Assembly: GCF_016055025.1 (NCBI RefSeq)
Contig: NZ_JAECVW010000001.1
Direction: 5' to 3' (one strand)
DNA: 64,000 bases
From: Thermoactinomyces intermedius
GTDB taxonomy: Bacteria; Bacillota; Bacilli; Thermoactinomycetales; Thermoactinomycetaceae
The notes under the pieces are model-generated. The model saw only the letters and a program-made list of their open reading frames with translations, did no database searches and was not told the DNA's origin. Made by a program: the position numbers and the translations under genes. Positions 50,812 through 58,846 of the stretch are shown here, in pieces; within the stretch, counting starts at the first letter, position 1, and each line of letters starts with the position of its first letter.

Positions 50812-52013
50812 GTATACTGATTTTTAACCGATTGCCCCATTATGACGTTCCTTATAACCAATGGTTGAAGGAACTGAATGAGGATCTGTATCTCATGACA
50901 AACACCACTTATGCCAAGGATTTTACTCAATATGCCCAAGTTTTTGCGTTTGAAAATTATGATTATAATTCTGCCATTGAATTTCAAGCTTTGCAATTGT
51001 ACCGCGAACATCCGTATCACACCATCATTGCAACGGCCGAACGGGATATCCTGCGGGCAGCCAGGCTGAGGGAATATTTGGGGATCGAAGGGCAATCTTG
51101 GGAAAGTGCCATCGCGTTCCGCGACAAAGTCAAAATGAAATCCATTTTAAGCAAGGCCCATATCCGGGTCCCTCAATACGCCCGTTTGAACTCAGCCATT
51201 GATTTGTATGAGTTTATTCAGGATCATCATTATCCGGTGGTGGTGAAGCCGGTTGACGGAATGGGTTCCAGAAACACCACCATTCTGGAGAATGACCGCG
51301 ACACCATCCGGTATCTGACGAAAGGCTTGGAGCATAATCTGGAAGTGGAACAATTTATTGAGGGAGAAATGTACCATATTGATGGTTTGATTCTTTACGG
51401 CGAAATCGTTTTGTGCTGGCCGTCCAAGTATTTGAACGATTGCCTGGCTTTTCACGAAGGCAAATATTTGGGAAGTTATTTGTTGTCGCCGCAAAATCCG
51501 TTGACGGCGCGGATGCAAGAATATGTTTGTTCCGTTTTGAAAGCGATGCCGACGCCTGAGCACACTTCTTTTCATGCCGAAGTGTTCCATACCCCGGATG
51601 ATGAATTGGTTTTGTGCGAGGTGGCTTGCCGCACCGGGGGGTCCCGGATTTGTGAGGAGTATCGCCAAGCTTTCGGGGTTGATTTGACGAAATTTTCTGT
51701 ACAAGCCCAGTGCGGGATTCCGGTTCAGCTGCCAAAACAGTTGCAGAAAGAGAAAAAGCCAAAAACCCAATTCGGTTTTGTCGGGATTCCCCCGAAATAC
51801 GGCACGTTTGTAAAGGGGCCACGGGCGGAAGAATTGCCGGAATGGGTCACGGAATACCGGTTGCTTGCCAAACCGGGGCAATCTTATGCCGGAGCCACCA
51901 CGAGCGTCGATTACATCGTGACGATGGTGGTTACCGGACGGACGGAACAAGAAGTGCTCAGCCGGATTGAAGAGGCGGTCGAAATGGTGAACAGAAAAAC
52001 GGAGTGGAAATAG
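50808..52013 (+). CDS. ATP-grasp carboxylate-amine ligase family protein
   Basis: 401 residues from a TTG start with aaaaagggggaaaca upstream. ATP-grasp arrangement: an N-terminal preATP-like domain (about 1-100), RDKVKMKSILSKAHIRVPQ then YPVVVKPVDGMGSRNT (nucleotide lid, about 145-160), the EVEQFIEGEMYHIDGLI hinge (about 178-195), and the Mg-binding HAEVFHTPDDELVLCEVACRTGG (about 245-267). Such enzymes join a carboxylate to an amine through an acyl phosphate (dipeptide, amino-acid or peptide ligases). Substrate unknown. Preceded by a coupled 27-residue ORF and followed by a terminator. Confidence 0.85.
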   Translation: MSILIFNRLPHYDVPYNQWLKELNEDLYLMTNTTYAKDFTQYAQVFAFENYDYNSAIEFQALQLYREHPYHTIIATAERDILRAARLREYLGIEGQSWESAIAFRDKVKMKSILSKAHIRVPQYARLNSAIDLYEFIQDHHYPVVVKPVDGMGSRNTTILENDRDTIRYLTKGLEHNLEVEQFIEGEMYHIDGLILYGEIVLCWPSKYLNDCLAFHEGKYLGSYLLSPQNPLTARMQEYVCSVLKAMPTPEHTSFHAEVFHTPDDELVLCEVACRTGGSRICEEYRQAFGVDLTKFSVQAQCGIPVQLPKQLQKEKKPKTQFGFVGIPPKYGTFVKGPRAEELPEWVTEYRLLAKPGQSYAGATTSVDYIVTMVVTGRTEQEVLSRIEEAVEMVNRKTEWK

Positions 52014-52022
52014 ATCGGCATG

Positions 52023-52052
52023 GTCTTGGATATTTTTATCCAAGACTTTTTT
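52023..52052 (+). terminator. Intrinsic terminator of the ATP-grasp gene
   Basis: Perfect 10-bp stem gtcttggata/tatccaagac, loop tttt, six T. Confidence 0.9.
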
Positions 52053-52106
52053 CTTTGAGTGTATGATGGAGATAGAAAAACAAAGCGTTTGAAAAGGAGG
52101 AATTGG

Positions 52107-53270
52107 ATGAATCAAGACGCATGGATCACCAGCCCGTTGGGAGTGGGGGCCGTGATCACTTTACTGATTTGGTTTTCCTTTTGGCTGGATAAAAAATACT
52201 GCTTTTTCTCTTTTCTCGGAACCGCGATTCTGGTAATCACCGGCGGGGCGGTTTTGGTGAATTTGCATGTGATTCCTTCTTCTTTGGGGGAATCAAATCC
52301 CGTTTATCAATTTGCCGGGGATTACTGCGTGCCGCTGGCCATTGTCCTGTTACTGTTATCCACGGATTTTCGAAATTTGCGCCGATTGGGAAAACCGGCG
52401 TTCATCGCTTTTGGCCTGGCTGCCATCGGCACCATTTGCGGGACGGTGTTGGGAGGTTTTTTGACGGCCGGGCAGATCGGGGAAGAGAGTTGGAAAATCA
52501 CCGCCCAATTTGCGGCCAGTTACATTGGCGGCGGGATTAATTATGCAGCGGTGGGAAAAGCGCTTGAAACATCGGAAACCATGTATGCGACCGGAGCTGC
52601 CGCCGACAACATCATGACCAACGTCTGGATGGTTGCGACCGCCGTGATTCCGGTGTTGCTCCGCGGCTTCTACCCTTCGCTTCAGGACAAGGAGTGGAAA
52701 GGGGAAAAAACCGGTGAAGATTTTTTTCAACCCAAAAAAGTGACGATCTTTGATCTGGCGGCGATGCTTGCGGTTGCGTTTTCCATTGTGGCGGTTTCCG
52801 AATGGGTCACGCCTTGGATTCAGCAAGCCACCGGCCTTGAAATCCCTAGTGTGATTTGGTATACCACATTGGCTCTGTTGATGGCCTGGTTTACGCCGGT
52901 CTCCCGGTTGCAAGGGGGAGAGGCGATCGGGAATTATTTGCTTCATCTGTTTTTTGCCTCCATGGGTGCCGGGACCCTCTTGAGTACATTGGTGGAAAAG
53001 GGGCCGGTGGTGTTTGTCTTTCTCGTTTTTGTCATCGCCACGCATGCACTGATTGTTTTTGGTGCGGGGAAATGGTTTAAACTCGAAGTGGAGATGTTGG
53101 CCGTGGCCAGCCAGGCGGCCATCGGAGGTCCGTCGACGGCCCTTGCACTGGCGTCGTCCAAAGGTTGGGCTTCATTAATGACTCCCGCCGTGTTAATGGG
53201 GATTTTCGGTTACGCGGTGGGCAATTATATCGGGATCTTAGTGGGGAACTTCATGAGAATGATCCTTTGA
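52107..53270 (+). CDS. DUF819 (YjcL-like) polytopic membrane protein
   Basis: 387 residues from ATG 52107 (aaaaggaggaattgg upstream). About ten to twelve hydrophobic segments. DUF819 marks: FAGDYCVPLAIVLLLLSTDFRNLRRLG, FAASYIGGGINYAAVGKAL with ADNIMTNVWM, and near the end ASQAAIGGPSTALALASSKGW with PAVLMGIFGYAVGNYIG, an inverted-repeat transporter design. Some homologues sit by amino-acid epimerase or ligase genes; the substrate is unknown. It is close to the ATP-grasp gene but separated by a terminator. Confidence 0.88.
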   Translation: MNQDAWITSPLGVGAVITLLIWFSFWLDKKYCFFSFLGTAILVITGGAVLVNLHVIPSSLGESNPVYQFAGDYCVPLAIVLLLLSTDFRNLRRLGKPAFIAFGLAAIGTICGTVLGGFLTAGQIGEESWKITAQFAASYIGGGINYAAVGKALETSETMYATGAAADNIMTNVWMVATAVIPVLLRGFYPSLQDKEWKGEKTGEDFFQPKKVTIFDLAAMLAVAFSIVAVSEWVTPWIQQATGLEIPSVIWYTTLALLMAWFTPVSRLQGGEAIGNYLLHLFFASMGAGTLLSTLVEKGPVVFVFLVFVIATHALIVFGAGKWFKLEVEMLAVASQAAIGGPSTALALASSKGWASLMTPAVLMGIFGYAVGNYIGILVGNFMRMIL

Positions 53271-53300
53271 GCCATTGGGTTTCGCTCAAAGGATCCCCAT

Positions 53301-53343
53301 CCTTGGGCAGCCGGTGCGGTCGTCCGTCTGTGTCTGCCCAAGG
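53301..53343. repeat. 10-bp inverted repeat between DUF819 gene and rmuC
   Basis: ccttgggcag ... ctgcccaagg with a 23-nt GC-rich spacer between convergent genes. No T-run on either side; it may be a terminator of unusual form for the two convergent transcripts. Confidence 0.55.
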
Positions 53344-53420
53344 AAAAACCCGGTATGTGGATGAACCTTCCTGTTCCGGACGGATCCGGTTTCACCGCAT
53401 GAGAAAACCCGTTTCCACGA

Positions 53421-53546
53421 TCACTCTCCCGGACCCGTTTCTCCATCCGTTTCCGGACCGGCCGGAGTCGGGGGGATGCTTTTGGGTTGGGGCAGGTTTT
53501 CCACTTGGTTCAGTTTCTTTTTCATGGTTTCCGTTTGCCGGCTCGC
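53421..53546 (-). pseudogene. In-frame rmuC tail cut off by an amber stop
   Basis: Directly after the TAG at 53547-53549 the rmuC frame stays open for 41 more codons to a TGA. The residues ASRQTETMKKKLNQVENLP match the conserved C-terminal tail of RmuC proteins (a helix ending in KL..VE.LP), so this piece was part of the ancestral gene. It is followed by a proline-rich end. Confidence 0.7.
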
Positions 53547-54767
53547 CTAGCCGATGGTTTTTCCGGCTTCTTCAATTTTTCTTTGTGCTTTGGCCAGATA
53601 GTCCCCGAACCGATACAAATCATTTTTTAAAATGCTGAGCCATTCCCAGGCTTCATGGGTGTGTTTTTCGATTGCCAAAGTGCGAAATCCCATTTGCAAA
53701 CTGTTCAAAAAAGCGGACAATGTTGCCGGCCCGACAATGGAGACGCGGTATTGGCGCTGAATGCTTTCCCATAAACCCGGACGGCGCAAGACTTCGGCAT
53801 ACAAACCTTCCAAAGGCAAAAATAAAATGGCAAAGTCCGTTGTTTTCGGGGGCGATATATATTTTTCGCTGATCTTTTTGGCTTCTTGTTTGACCCGGTT
53901 TTCCAGATTTTTTCCGGCCTGGGTCATTTGATGGACGTCGCCGCTTTCCTGTGCTTCCAGAAGGCGCTGGTAATCTGCGAGGGGGAATTTGGAGTCGATC
54001 GGCAACAATACAAATTTCCCTTCTTCCTGTTTCGAAGGCAGTTTGATGCAAAATTCCACATTTTCCTTGCTGTTTTCTTTGACACGCACATTTTTTTCAT
54101 ACTGTTCTGAAGACAACATTTGTTCCAAAATGTTTTCCAATTGGATTTCGCCCAAAACCCCGCGGTTTTTGACATTGGATAATATTTTCCGCAGATGGTC
54201 CACACCGGTGGCCAGATTTTGCATTTCCCCCAAGCTTTTATGTACTTGTTCCAAGCGTTCGCTGACCAGTTGAAAGGATTCGCCGAGCCGTTTTTCCAAG
54301 GTATCGTGCAACTTTTCATCCACGGTTTTCCGCATTTCTTCCAGTTTTTTCTGGTTTTCGGTTTGGATGGCCGCCAGCTTTTCTTCCACTTGGGTCCGGA
54401 GATGGTCAAATTTTTGTTCGTTCATCCGGGTCAGATCATTCAGTTGTTTGGAAAAGCTGTCCAGAAGATCTTTTTGTTGCGATGCCGATTCGCGGAGCGT
54501 GGATAATGTGGCTTTGGTCAACGTGGTGAAAGACTGCTGCAATTCTCTCCGGTTTTCCAGTGAAGACGTATTCCATTCCTGGCGGTTGTACCCCATTTCT
54601 TCCCGTACTCTTTTTTCCAATTTTTCTTGCTGGTCTTGGAGTGTTTGCAGCTGGTAAAAAAGATCGTTCCAGGGATTTTCTTTCGTTTCCGTGAGCGATT
54701 GCCGGTACAAAAGATAGAGAATCCCCCCGTTCAAAAGAAGAGAGAGGATGGCGATCAGTGTACTCAC
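53547..54767 (-). CDS. rmuC: DNA recombination protein RmuC (C-terminal tail lost)
   Basis: 406 residues from GTG 54767 with AAAGGTGGGATGCAGG upstream. N-terminal membrane helix (STLIAILSLLLNGGILYLLY), a long coiled coil (about 30-190), then the RmuC nuclease-like domain: LSNVKNRGVLGEIQLENILEQML, VLLPIDSKFPLADYQRLLEA, TTDFAILFLPLEGLYAEVL and VSIVGPATLSAFLNSLQMGFRTLAIEKH. RmuC limits inversion recombination at short repeats. A TAG stop truncates it just before the conserved tail that remains in frame downstream; the core domain is intact, so activity may persist. Confidence 0.88.
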   Translation of the reverse strand: MSTLIAILSLLLNGGILYLLYRQSLTETKENPWNDLFYQLQTLQDQQEKLEKRVREEMGYNRQEWNTSSLENRRELQQSFTTLTKATLSTLRESASQQKDLLDSFSKQLNDLTRMNEQKFDHLRTQVEEKLAAIQTENQKKLEEMRKTVDEKLHDTLEKRLGESFQLVSERLEQVHKSLGEMQNLATGVDHLRKILSNVKNRGVLGEIQLENILEQMLSSEQYEKNVRVKENSKENVEFCIKLPSKQEEGKFVLLPIDSKFPLADYQRLLEAQESGDVHQMTQAGKNLENRVKQEAKKISEKYISPPKTTDFAILFLPLEGLYAEVLRRPGLWESIQRQYRVSIVGPATLSAFLNSLQMGFRTLAIEKHTHEAWEWLSILKNDLYRFGDYLAKAQRKIEEAGKTIG

Positions 54768-54992
54768 CCTGCATCCCACCTTTTTGTCTTTGGTTAAAAA
54801 TTCCTTCTCTTATTATAGCGATCTTTTTTTCTTTCGTCTCCGGGAGCGGACGGTTACGGGCCGGATTTGTCATTTTTTTAGGTGTCGGAAAAAATTTAAC
54901 AGTTTACCGGGCCAAAGCAGTGTTTTTCCCTAATTGTGACCAGATTGATCCATGTTGTTCAATAAATCTTTTAGAATACGGACCGTGGAATC

Positions 54993-55021
54993 TTGACCCT
55001 CTCCGTATTCCTTTTTAAAAT
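54993..55021 (+). promoter_or_regulatory. Promoter of the small exported-peptide gene
   Basis: TTGACC, 17 nt, TAAAAT, about 40 nt before the ATG at 55063. The remaining ~220 nt upstream to rmuC hold no supported gene. Confidence 0.65.
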
Positions 55022-55062
55022 GAAGACACAGGACGAAGCGTTTTAATATTAAGGAGTGAAAA

Positions 55063-55275
55063 ATGAACAAAACGTCTTTTTTGACCATCGTAGCTTCTGT
55101 CATGACTCTGATCGTACTGATGCCACCCAGCAATAAAATATGGTTGAATCGTTGGGAAATGCTGCTTCAGTCGGGCGGAATCGAAAAAGGCGTTTCTGCT
55201 GAGAAAAATCCGGAAAATCAAACCACCCTGTGCTGTTACATAAAAGAACGGTCAGAAGGGTTGGCGACGGAATGA
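55063..55275 (+). CDS. Small exported or membrane-anchored peptide (Phr-like)
   Basis: 70 residues, ATG after a strong aaggagtgaaaa. Residues 1-22 form a signal-like segment (NKT, then SFLTIVASVMTLIVLMPP) without a clear cleavage motif; the rest is polar (ILNRWEML-like helix, GGIEKGVSAEKNPENQ, CCYIKERSEGLATE). It has its own promoter and a perfect hairpin after it. The layout recalls Phr/Nrp-type pro-peptides, and an RRNPP-like regulator lies 0.9 kb downstream, but no link is shown. A 17-codon frame overlaps its stop at 55272. Confidence 0.5.
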   Translation: MNKTSFLTIVASVMTLIVLMPPSNKIWLNRWEMLLQSGGIEKGVSAEKNPENQTTLCCYIKERSEGLATE

Positions 55276-55330
55276 TGGATATATCCTCTTTGGAAGAGTT
55301 GCACCATGGCAATCACCAATGCTGAATACG

Positions 55331-55365
55331 GGTGTTAATCTTCTCCAAGATTAACACCTTATTTA
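55331..55365 (+). terminator. Hairpin after the small peptide gene
   Basis: Perfect 12-bp stem ggtgttaatctt/aagattaacacc, loop ctcc, then ttatttacttttcttttt, an interrupted T tract. Confidence 0.7.
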
Positions 55366-55423
55366 CTTTTCTTTTTGCCCGTTTCTTTCTTCATCAGGGG
55401 TGCTGAGACGGAGGTGAGGACTG

Positions 55424-55957
55424 ATGAAAAGTTTGACATCCTGGTTGTCCCGATCGGATCAATTTTTGATTCAACTGGTGAATTGCCATTTCAAGTGTCG
55501 TTTGTTGGATTGGATCATGCCCCGGGTGACCCATCTGGGAGGGGCCACGGCGACCATCGTTTTTTTGTTGGGCTGGATCCTTTTTATGCCCAAGCCGGTG
55601 AAAGGATGGGCGTTGGAGGCATTGATTGCGCTGGGGACAAGCCATTTGGCCGTCCGGTTTTTGAAAAAGTATAAGCCGAGAATCCGTCCTTATCTGAAAT
55701 TAACGCATTTGCACACATTTCCAAATCCGCTGACGGATTATTCCTTTCCTTCCGGCCATACAACCGCCGCTTTTTCCATCGCCATGACATTTGCCCTTCA
55801 TTCGTCCGTCATGATGATGATTTTGATTCCATATGCCATGATCATTGGATTCTCCCGCATGTATCTGGCTTTGCATTATCCGACCGATGTGTTGATCGGG
55901 ACCTTCCTGGGAAGCAGTTTTGCTTTCATCGTGGTCAATCTGTTTGAGAGGATATAA
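55424..55957 (+). CDS. PAP2-superfamily membrane phosphatase
   Basis: 177 residues, ATG after ggaggtgaggactg. Lipid phosphatase with several membrane segments and the three-part active site: KKYKPRIRP (KX6RP), YSFPSGHT (PSGH) and SRMYLALHYPTDV (SRX5HX3D). Acts on undecaprenyl pyrophosphate or phosphatidic acid type substrates at the outer membrane face; which one is not readable. Confidence 0.92.
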   Translation: MKSLTSWLSRSDQFLIQLVNCHFKCRLLDWIMPRVTHLGGATATIVFLLGWILFMPKPVKGWALEALIALGTSHLAVRFLKKYKPRIRPYLKLTHLHTFPNPLTDYSFPSGHTTAAFSIAMTFALHSSVMMMILIPYAMIIGFSRMYLALHYPTDVLIGTFLGSSFAFIVVNLFERI

Positions 55958-56041
55958 AAGGGAGAGAATTTCCTTTTTTTGATTCATTCTTTTTTCTTTT
56001 CTAAAAAATATGGTAGAATAAGCGTATCTAAATATCTAATT

Positions 56042-56067
56042 ACCCCATAAAATGTTGGGGTTTTTTC
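56042..56067 (+). terminator. Intrinsic terminator upstream of the XRE-TPR regulator
   Basis: acccca/tggggt stem followed by six T, about 85 nt after the PAP2 stop. Confidence 0.7.
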
Positions 56068-56162
56068 TTTCTTCAGGGGATGTTTGGCTTTCATGACATA
56101 AAAATTAGCTGAAAATTTTATATAGTGTTACATATGTGGCGAAATTTGATCAGGAGTCAGGG

Positions 56163-57500
56163 ATGGTGAAGAACGTGGACTATATTCATCCAATTCAAAT
56201 CGGGGAATTGCTCCGGAAAAAGAGAAAGGAATTGGGCCTGAGGCTGGAAGATCTGGCCGACGATTTCATCTCTCCTTCCACGATCAGCAATATCGAACGG
56301 GGAATCACTTATGTCAATGAAGAGAAAGTGCGGTACATTGCGGAAAAGTTAAATGTGAATTTGGACCGGGCCCATGATTTGCTGGCCAAAGAAAAACAAG
56401 AAGAAGAACAAATGGTTTTAAAGTTGACCGCCATCGAGAGCATGGTGGATTTAATGAATCCGGACAAGGGATTGGAACGTCTTCGCAAATTGGATGTGCC
56501 CGCCAATCATAAGCTGGCCGGCATGATTCATTTTTTGCGGGGGAAAATTTATTTAAAGAAGAAAAACTGGGTGAAGGCCAAAAATTACTTTCTGGAAGCG
56601 ATCCGGATCATGGAACAACGGGAAGACCGCTCCATGTCCAACATCAAAGCAGCCAGTTACCATGAGTTAAGCCGCATTGCTTATGAAAACAAAGAATGGA
56701 ATCAAGCATTGAGCTATATCGAGGAAGGAATCAGCCACTTCAAGGAAGAGGGACAACGGAACCATTACAAATATCTTTTGCAGGTTTCACGCATCATTTA
56801 TCTGAATGAAGCCAACCGTCTGGAAGAAGCGTTGCGCCAAATCGAAAAATTCTGGAAAGAGATCGGCTGCATCGAGAGCATCGATACCGTGCTGGAATTA
56901 TACATGGTCCGCATCAAGGTGTTGATGAAGTTGAAGCTGTATGACGAGGCCATCCGGTATGCGGTCCAAGGGATCGAACTGGCGAGGATCAACAAGAAAG
57001 TGGCAAAAGCGTGCGAATTGTGGCAATTGATGGGCAAGGTGTATTTGTTGATCAAAAAATGGGAAGAGGCCGAAGATTGTTTCCTGACGGTCTTGAGCCT
57101 GCAGGAAAAACTGAAAAACGATCTGTTAAAAATCCGGGGGCAAACGTACTTGGGCCTCAGCTATTTGGGGCAAAACCGGTGGAGCGAGGCGGAGGAAGTC
57201 TTGCAAGAAGCCGGTTCGGGCTGCGAACGATCCCAGCAGACGGAAGTGAGCCGGGAAACGTACATGGCTTTGGGCGATTGTTATCTGCAACAAGCCAGAT
57301 ATCAAGAAGCGATTTTGTATTATGAAAAAGCCCGGGAGTTGGCAGGAAAGGAAGGCGACCGGGAGGGGGAGCACAAAATCATTTTAAAACTGGCACAATG
57401 TTATGAACGGGTGGATTTTACCAAGTTTCAGGAGTATGTGACCGAGCTTTACAAAATCGAGATGGCCGTGGAACAAGGAAAAGAATTGTCCGTCCGTTGA
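56163..57500 (+). CDS. XRE-type HTH regulator with TPR repeats (RRNPP-like)
   Basis: 445 residues from ATG 56163 (aggagtcaggg upstream). N-terminal XRE helix-turn-helix IGELLRKKRKELGLRLEDLADDFISPSTISNIERGI (about residues 12-50), then at least seven TPR-like helix pairs from about 110 to 430 (such as FLRGKIYLKKKNWVKAKNYFLEAI and GQTYLGLSYLGQNRWSEAEEVLQEA). The design and length match NprR/PlcR/AimR-type peptide-responsive regulators. The cognate peptide is unknown; the exported peptide gene at 55063 is a candidate. Confidence 0.85.
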   Translation: MVKNVDYIHPIQIGELLRKKRKELGLRLEDLADDFISPSTISNIERGITYVNEEKVRYIAEKLNVNLDRAHDLLAKEKQEEEQMVLKLTAIESMVDLMNPDKGLERLRKLDVPANHKLAGMIHFLRGKIYLKKKNWVKAKNYFLEAIRIMEQREDRSMSNIKAASYHELSRIAYENKEWNQALSYIEEGISHFKEEGQRNHYKYLLQVSRIIYLNEANRLEEALRQIEKFWKEIGCIESIDTVLELYMVRIKVLMKLKLYDEAIRYAVQGIELARINKKVAKACELWQLMGKVYLLIKKWEEAEDCFLTVLSLQEKLKNDLLKIRGQTYLGLSYLGQNRWSEAEEVLQEAGSGCERSQQTEVSRETYMALGDCYLQQARYQEAILYYEKARELAGKEGDREGEHKIILKLAQCYERVDFTKFQEYVTELYKIEMAVEQGKELSVR

Positions 57501-57514
57501 TTTTTCAAACCGTT

Positions 57515-57549
57515 TTCCTCCACCTGAACGGGACAAACAGGTGGAGGAA
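57515..57549. terminator. Hairpin between convergent regulator and DUF1885 genes
   Basis: Perfect 12-bp stem ttcctccacctg/caggtggaggaa; neither side has a long T-run, but the position between convergent stops suggests a shared terminator. Confidence 0.55.
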
Positions 57550-57554
57550 TAAAA

Positions 57555-57971
57555 TTATTTCCGGCTGTTGTAATACATGACCCGGCCGTTAAACAAGTGG
57601 AGTTCCCCCTTTAACTGTTTGGCAAAAAACTTGGAAAACTCATTTCCTTTGGCAAGGTCCCCGTGGGACGCATTGGAAGGAAGAACGATTTGGATATAAT
57701 GGACGCCTGACGCTTCTTCCCGGCTTGTTCCGATGATTAAACCGTTGTATTTGTCCGGGCTTTTGCCTTTGAGGTGCAGATAAGAAATGCCGTCTTGCTC
57801 TTCTTGGCTTACCTCATAAGGGAAAGCCGCCGCTTCATAAGACCATCCCAATTGTTTTCCCGTCAGGCCGGTCATTTCGCAGTAGGTGTCGAGCAACTGT
57901 CTGACGCCGTCCAAATCAATGGTTTCTTGGTTGGAACCGGGAACCAGTTTTATGTATGCGCTTTTACTCAC
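57555..57971 (-). CDS. DUF1885 family protein
   Basis: 138 residues from GTG 57971 (gaaggagcgatcgcc upstream). Start SKSAYIKLVPGSNQETIDLDGVRQLLDTYCEMT, then LGWSYEAAAFPYEV, HLKGKSPDKYNGLIIGTS and IQIVLPSNASHGDLAKGNEFSKFFAKQLKGELHLFNGRVMYY fits DUF1885, a small alpha/beta family of spore-forming Bacilli. Function unknown. Cytosolic by sequence. Confidence 0.7.
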   Translation of the reverse strand: MSKSAYIKLVPGSNQETIDLDGVRQLLDTYCEMTGLTGKQLGWSYEAAAFPYEVSQEEQDGISYLHLKGKSPDKYNGLIIGTSREEASGVHYIQIVLPSNASHGDLAKGNEFSKFFAKQLKGELHLFNGRVMYYNSRK

Positions 57972-58176
57972 GGCGATCGCTCCTTCATATCAATGCTTTT
58001 TTTGTTATATTAACATGTGTGTGAATATTTCATCAAATCATTCGATATTTTGTTGGCTTGATCAATAAATTTATGTTTGAGCATGATAAAATGCGGGTAT
58101 ATATTATTTATCTTCTGTATTTTAGGATTCGAGTTTAAAATGATATTCTTCTAAATTAAAGTGAGGAGGAGATAAG

Positions 58177-58479
58177 ATGAGTCTTTATGAACGTTTGTAT
58201 GACGAGGCAGAACAGGCCAAAGTGCGATTTGTCGGTTTTATTTCGGATAACGGCCGTTATGATTATGGCATCGTCTACACCAATATGTTCTTTGGAAAGC
58301 CGTTAGTGGTTTGTATGCAGACAGGACGCTCCTCGTTGCTTTCTTTAGAAGACGCCGAAAATTTAGATTATTTGCAAAGGATTTTTCATCTCCGATCCAT
58401 GGATGAAGCGAGAGAAGTTTCGATCTTTTTGAAAAGCTGTCTCCCGGCGTTGGGGAACCAGGCAGAGCGGGAATATTGA
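58177..58479 (+). CDS. DUF3055 family protein
   Basis: 100 residues, ATG after gtgaggaggagataag. AKVRFVGFISDNGRYDYGIVYTNMFFGKPLVVCMQTGRSSLLSLED and the C-terminal LRSMDEAREVSIFLKSCLP match DUF3055, a small Bacillales protein family without known role. Monocistronic, ended by a hairpin. Confidence 0.75.
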   Translation: MSLYERLYDEAEQAKVRFVGFISDNGRYDYGIVYTNMFFGKPLVVCMQTGRSSLLSLEDAENLDYLQRIFHLRSMDEAREVSIFLKSCLPALGNQAEREY

Positions 58480-58483
58480 CCAG

Positions 58484-58514
58484 AAAGAGCAAGTCTCCGG
58501 ATTTGCTCTTTTTT
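58484..58514 (+). terminator. Intrinsic terminator of the DUF3055 gene
   Basis: agagcaa/ttgctct stem followed by six T. Confidence 0.8.
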
Positions 58515-58552
58515 AATGGAAAAATGAAGAATATGCCATCCTGACCTCTCCT

Positions 58553-58597
58553 TTGACAAAATTAGTATATCATAATATACTATTAGTACATCATAAT
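58553..58597 (+). promoter_or_regulatory. SR1P-gene promoter with tandem CcpN-like operators
   Basis: TTGACA, 17 nt, TATACT. The repeat ttagtatatcataat (58562) recurs as ttagtacatcataat (58583), 21 bp apart. On the minus strand the first copy reads TATGATATACT, which fits the CcpN box TRTGHYATAYW as I recall it; the second has one mismatch. The perfect palindrome tagtatat-cata-atatacta overlaps the -10. Confidence 0.7.
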
Positions 58598-58642
58598 TGA
58601 ATCGTTTTCACTCTTTATGTGATGTTATTGGAGGGGGTTCCT

Positions 58643-58789
58643 GTGTTGGAAGTCATCGTATGCCAAACCTGTGACAAAGTGATTGCTTATGTCGAATCAG
58701 AAAAAGCAGGCACCTTGTACGGTTCCTGCCGGGGTTGCGAAGACCATCCGTCCAAATCGTGCGAAAAACAAGCGGAAGGCGTGGCTTAA
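58643..58789 (+). CDS. SR1P-like GapA-binding small peptide
   Basis: 48 residues from GTG 58643 with ttggagggggttcct upstream. The pattern IVCQTCDKVIAYVESEKAGTLYGSC is that of SR1P, the 39-residue peptide encoded by the Bacillus dual-function sRNA SR1, which binds GapA and promotes its contact with RNase J1. A CxxC plus a third and fourth Cys (CRGC) are kept. The roughly 260-nt transcript, CcpN-like sites and terminator match the SR1 layout. Confidence 0.75.
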   Translation: MLEVIVCQTCDKVIAYVESEKAGTLYGSCRGCEDHPSKSCEKQAEGVA

Positions 58790-58815
58790 AGATAAAGAAG
58801 GACAAAGGTGGGTAT

Positions 58816-58846
58816 AAAAAAAGCCGCTTCAAGCGGCCTTTTTTTA
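58816..58846. terminator. Bidirectional terminator between SR1P and the decarboxylase gene
   Basis: gccgc/gcggc stem flanked by an A-run and a T-run, so it serves both convergent transcripts. Confidence 0.82.

Noticed and set aside
58562..58597. Direct repeats as a CRISPR or transposon end
   Set aside because: Only two copies, located exactly over and after a promoter -10; operator function is the better explanation.
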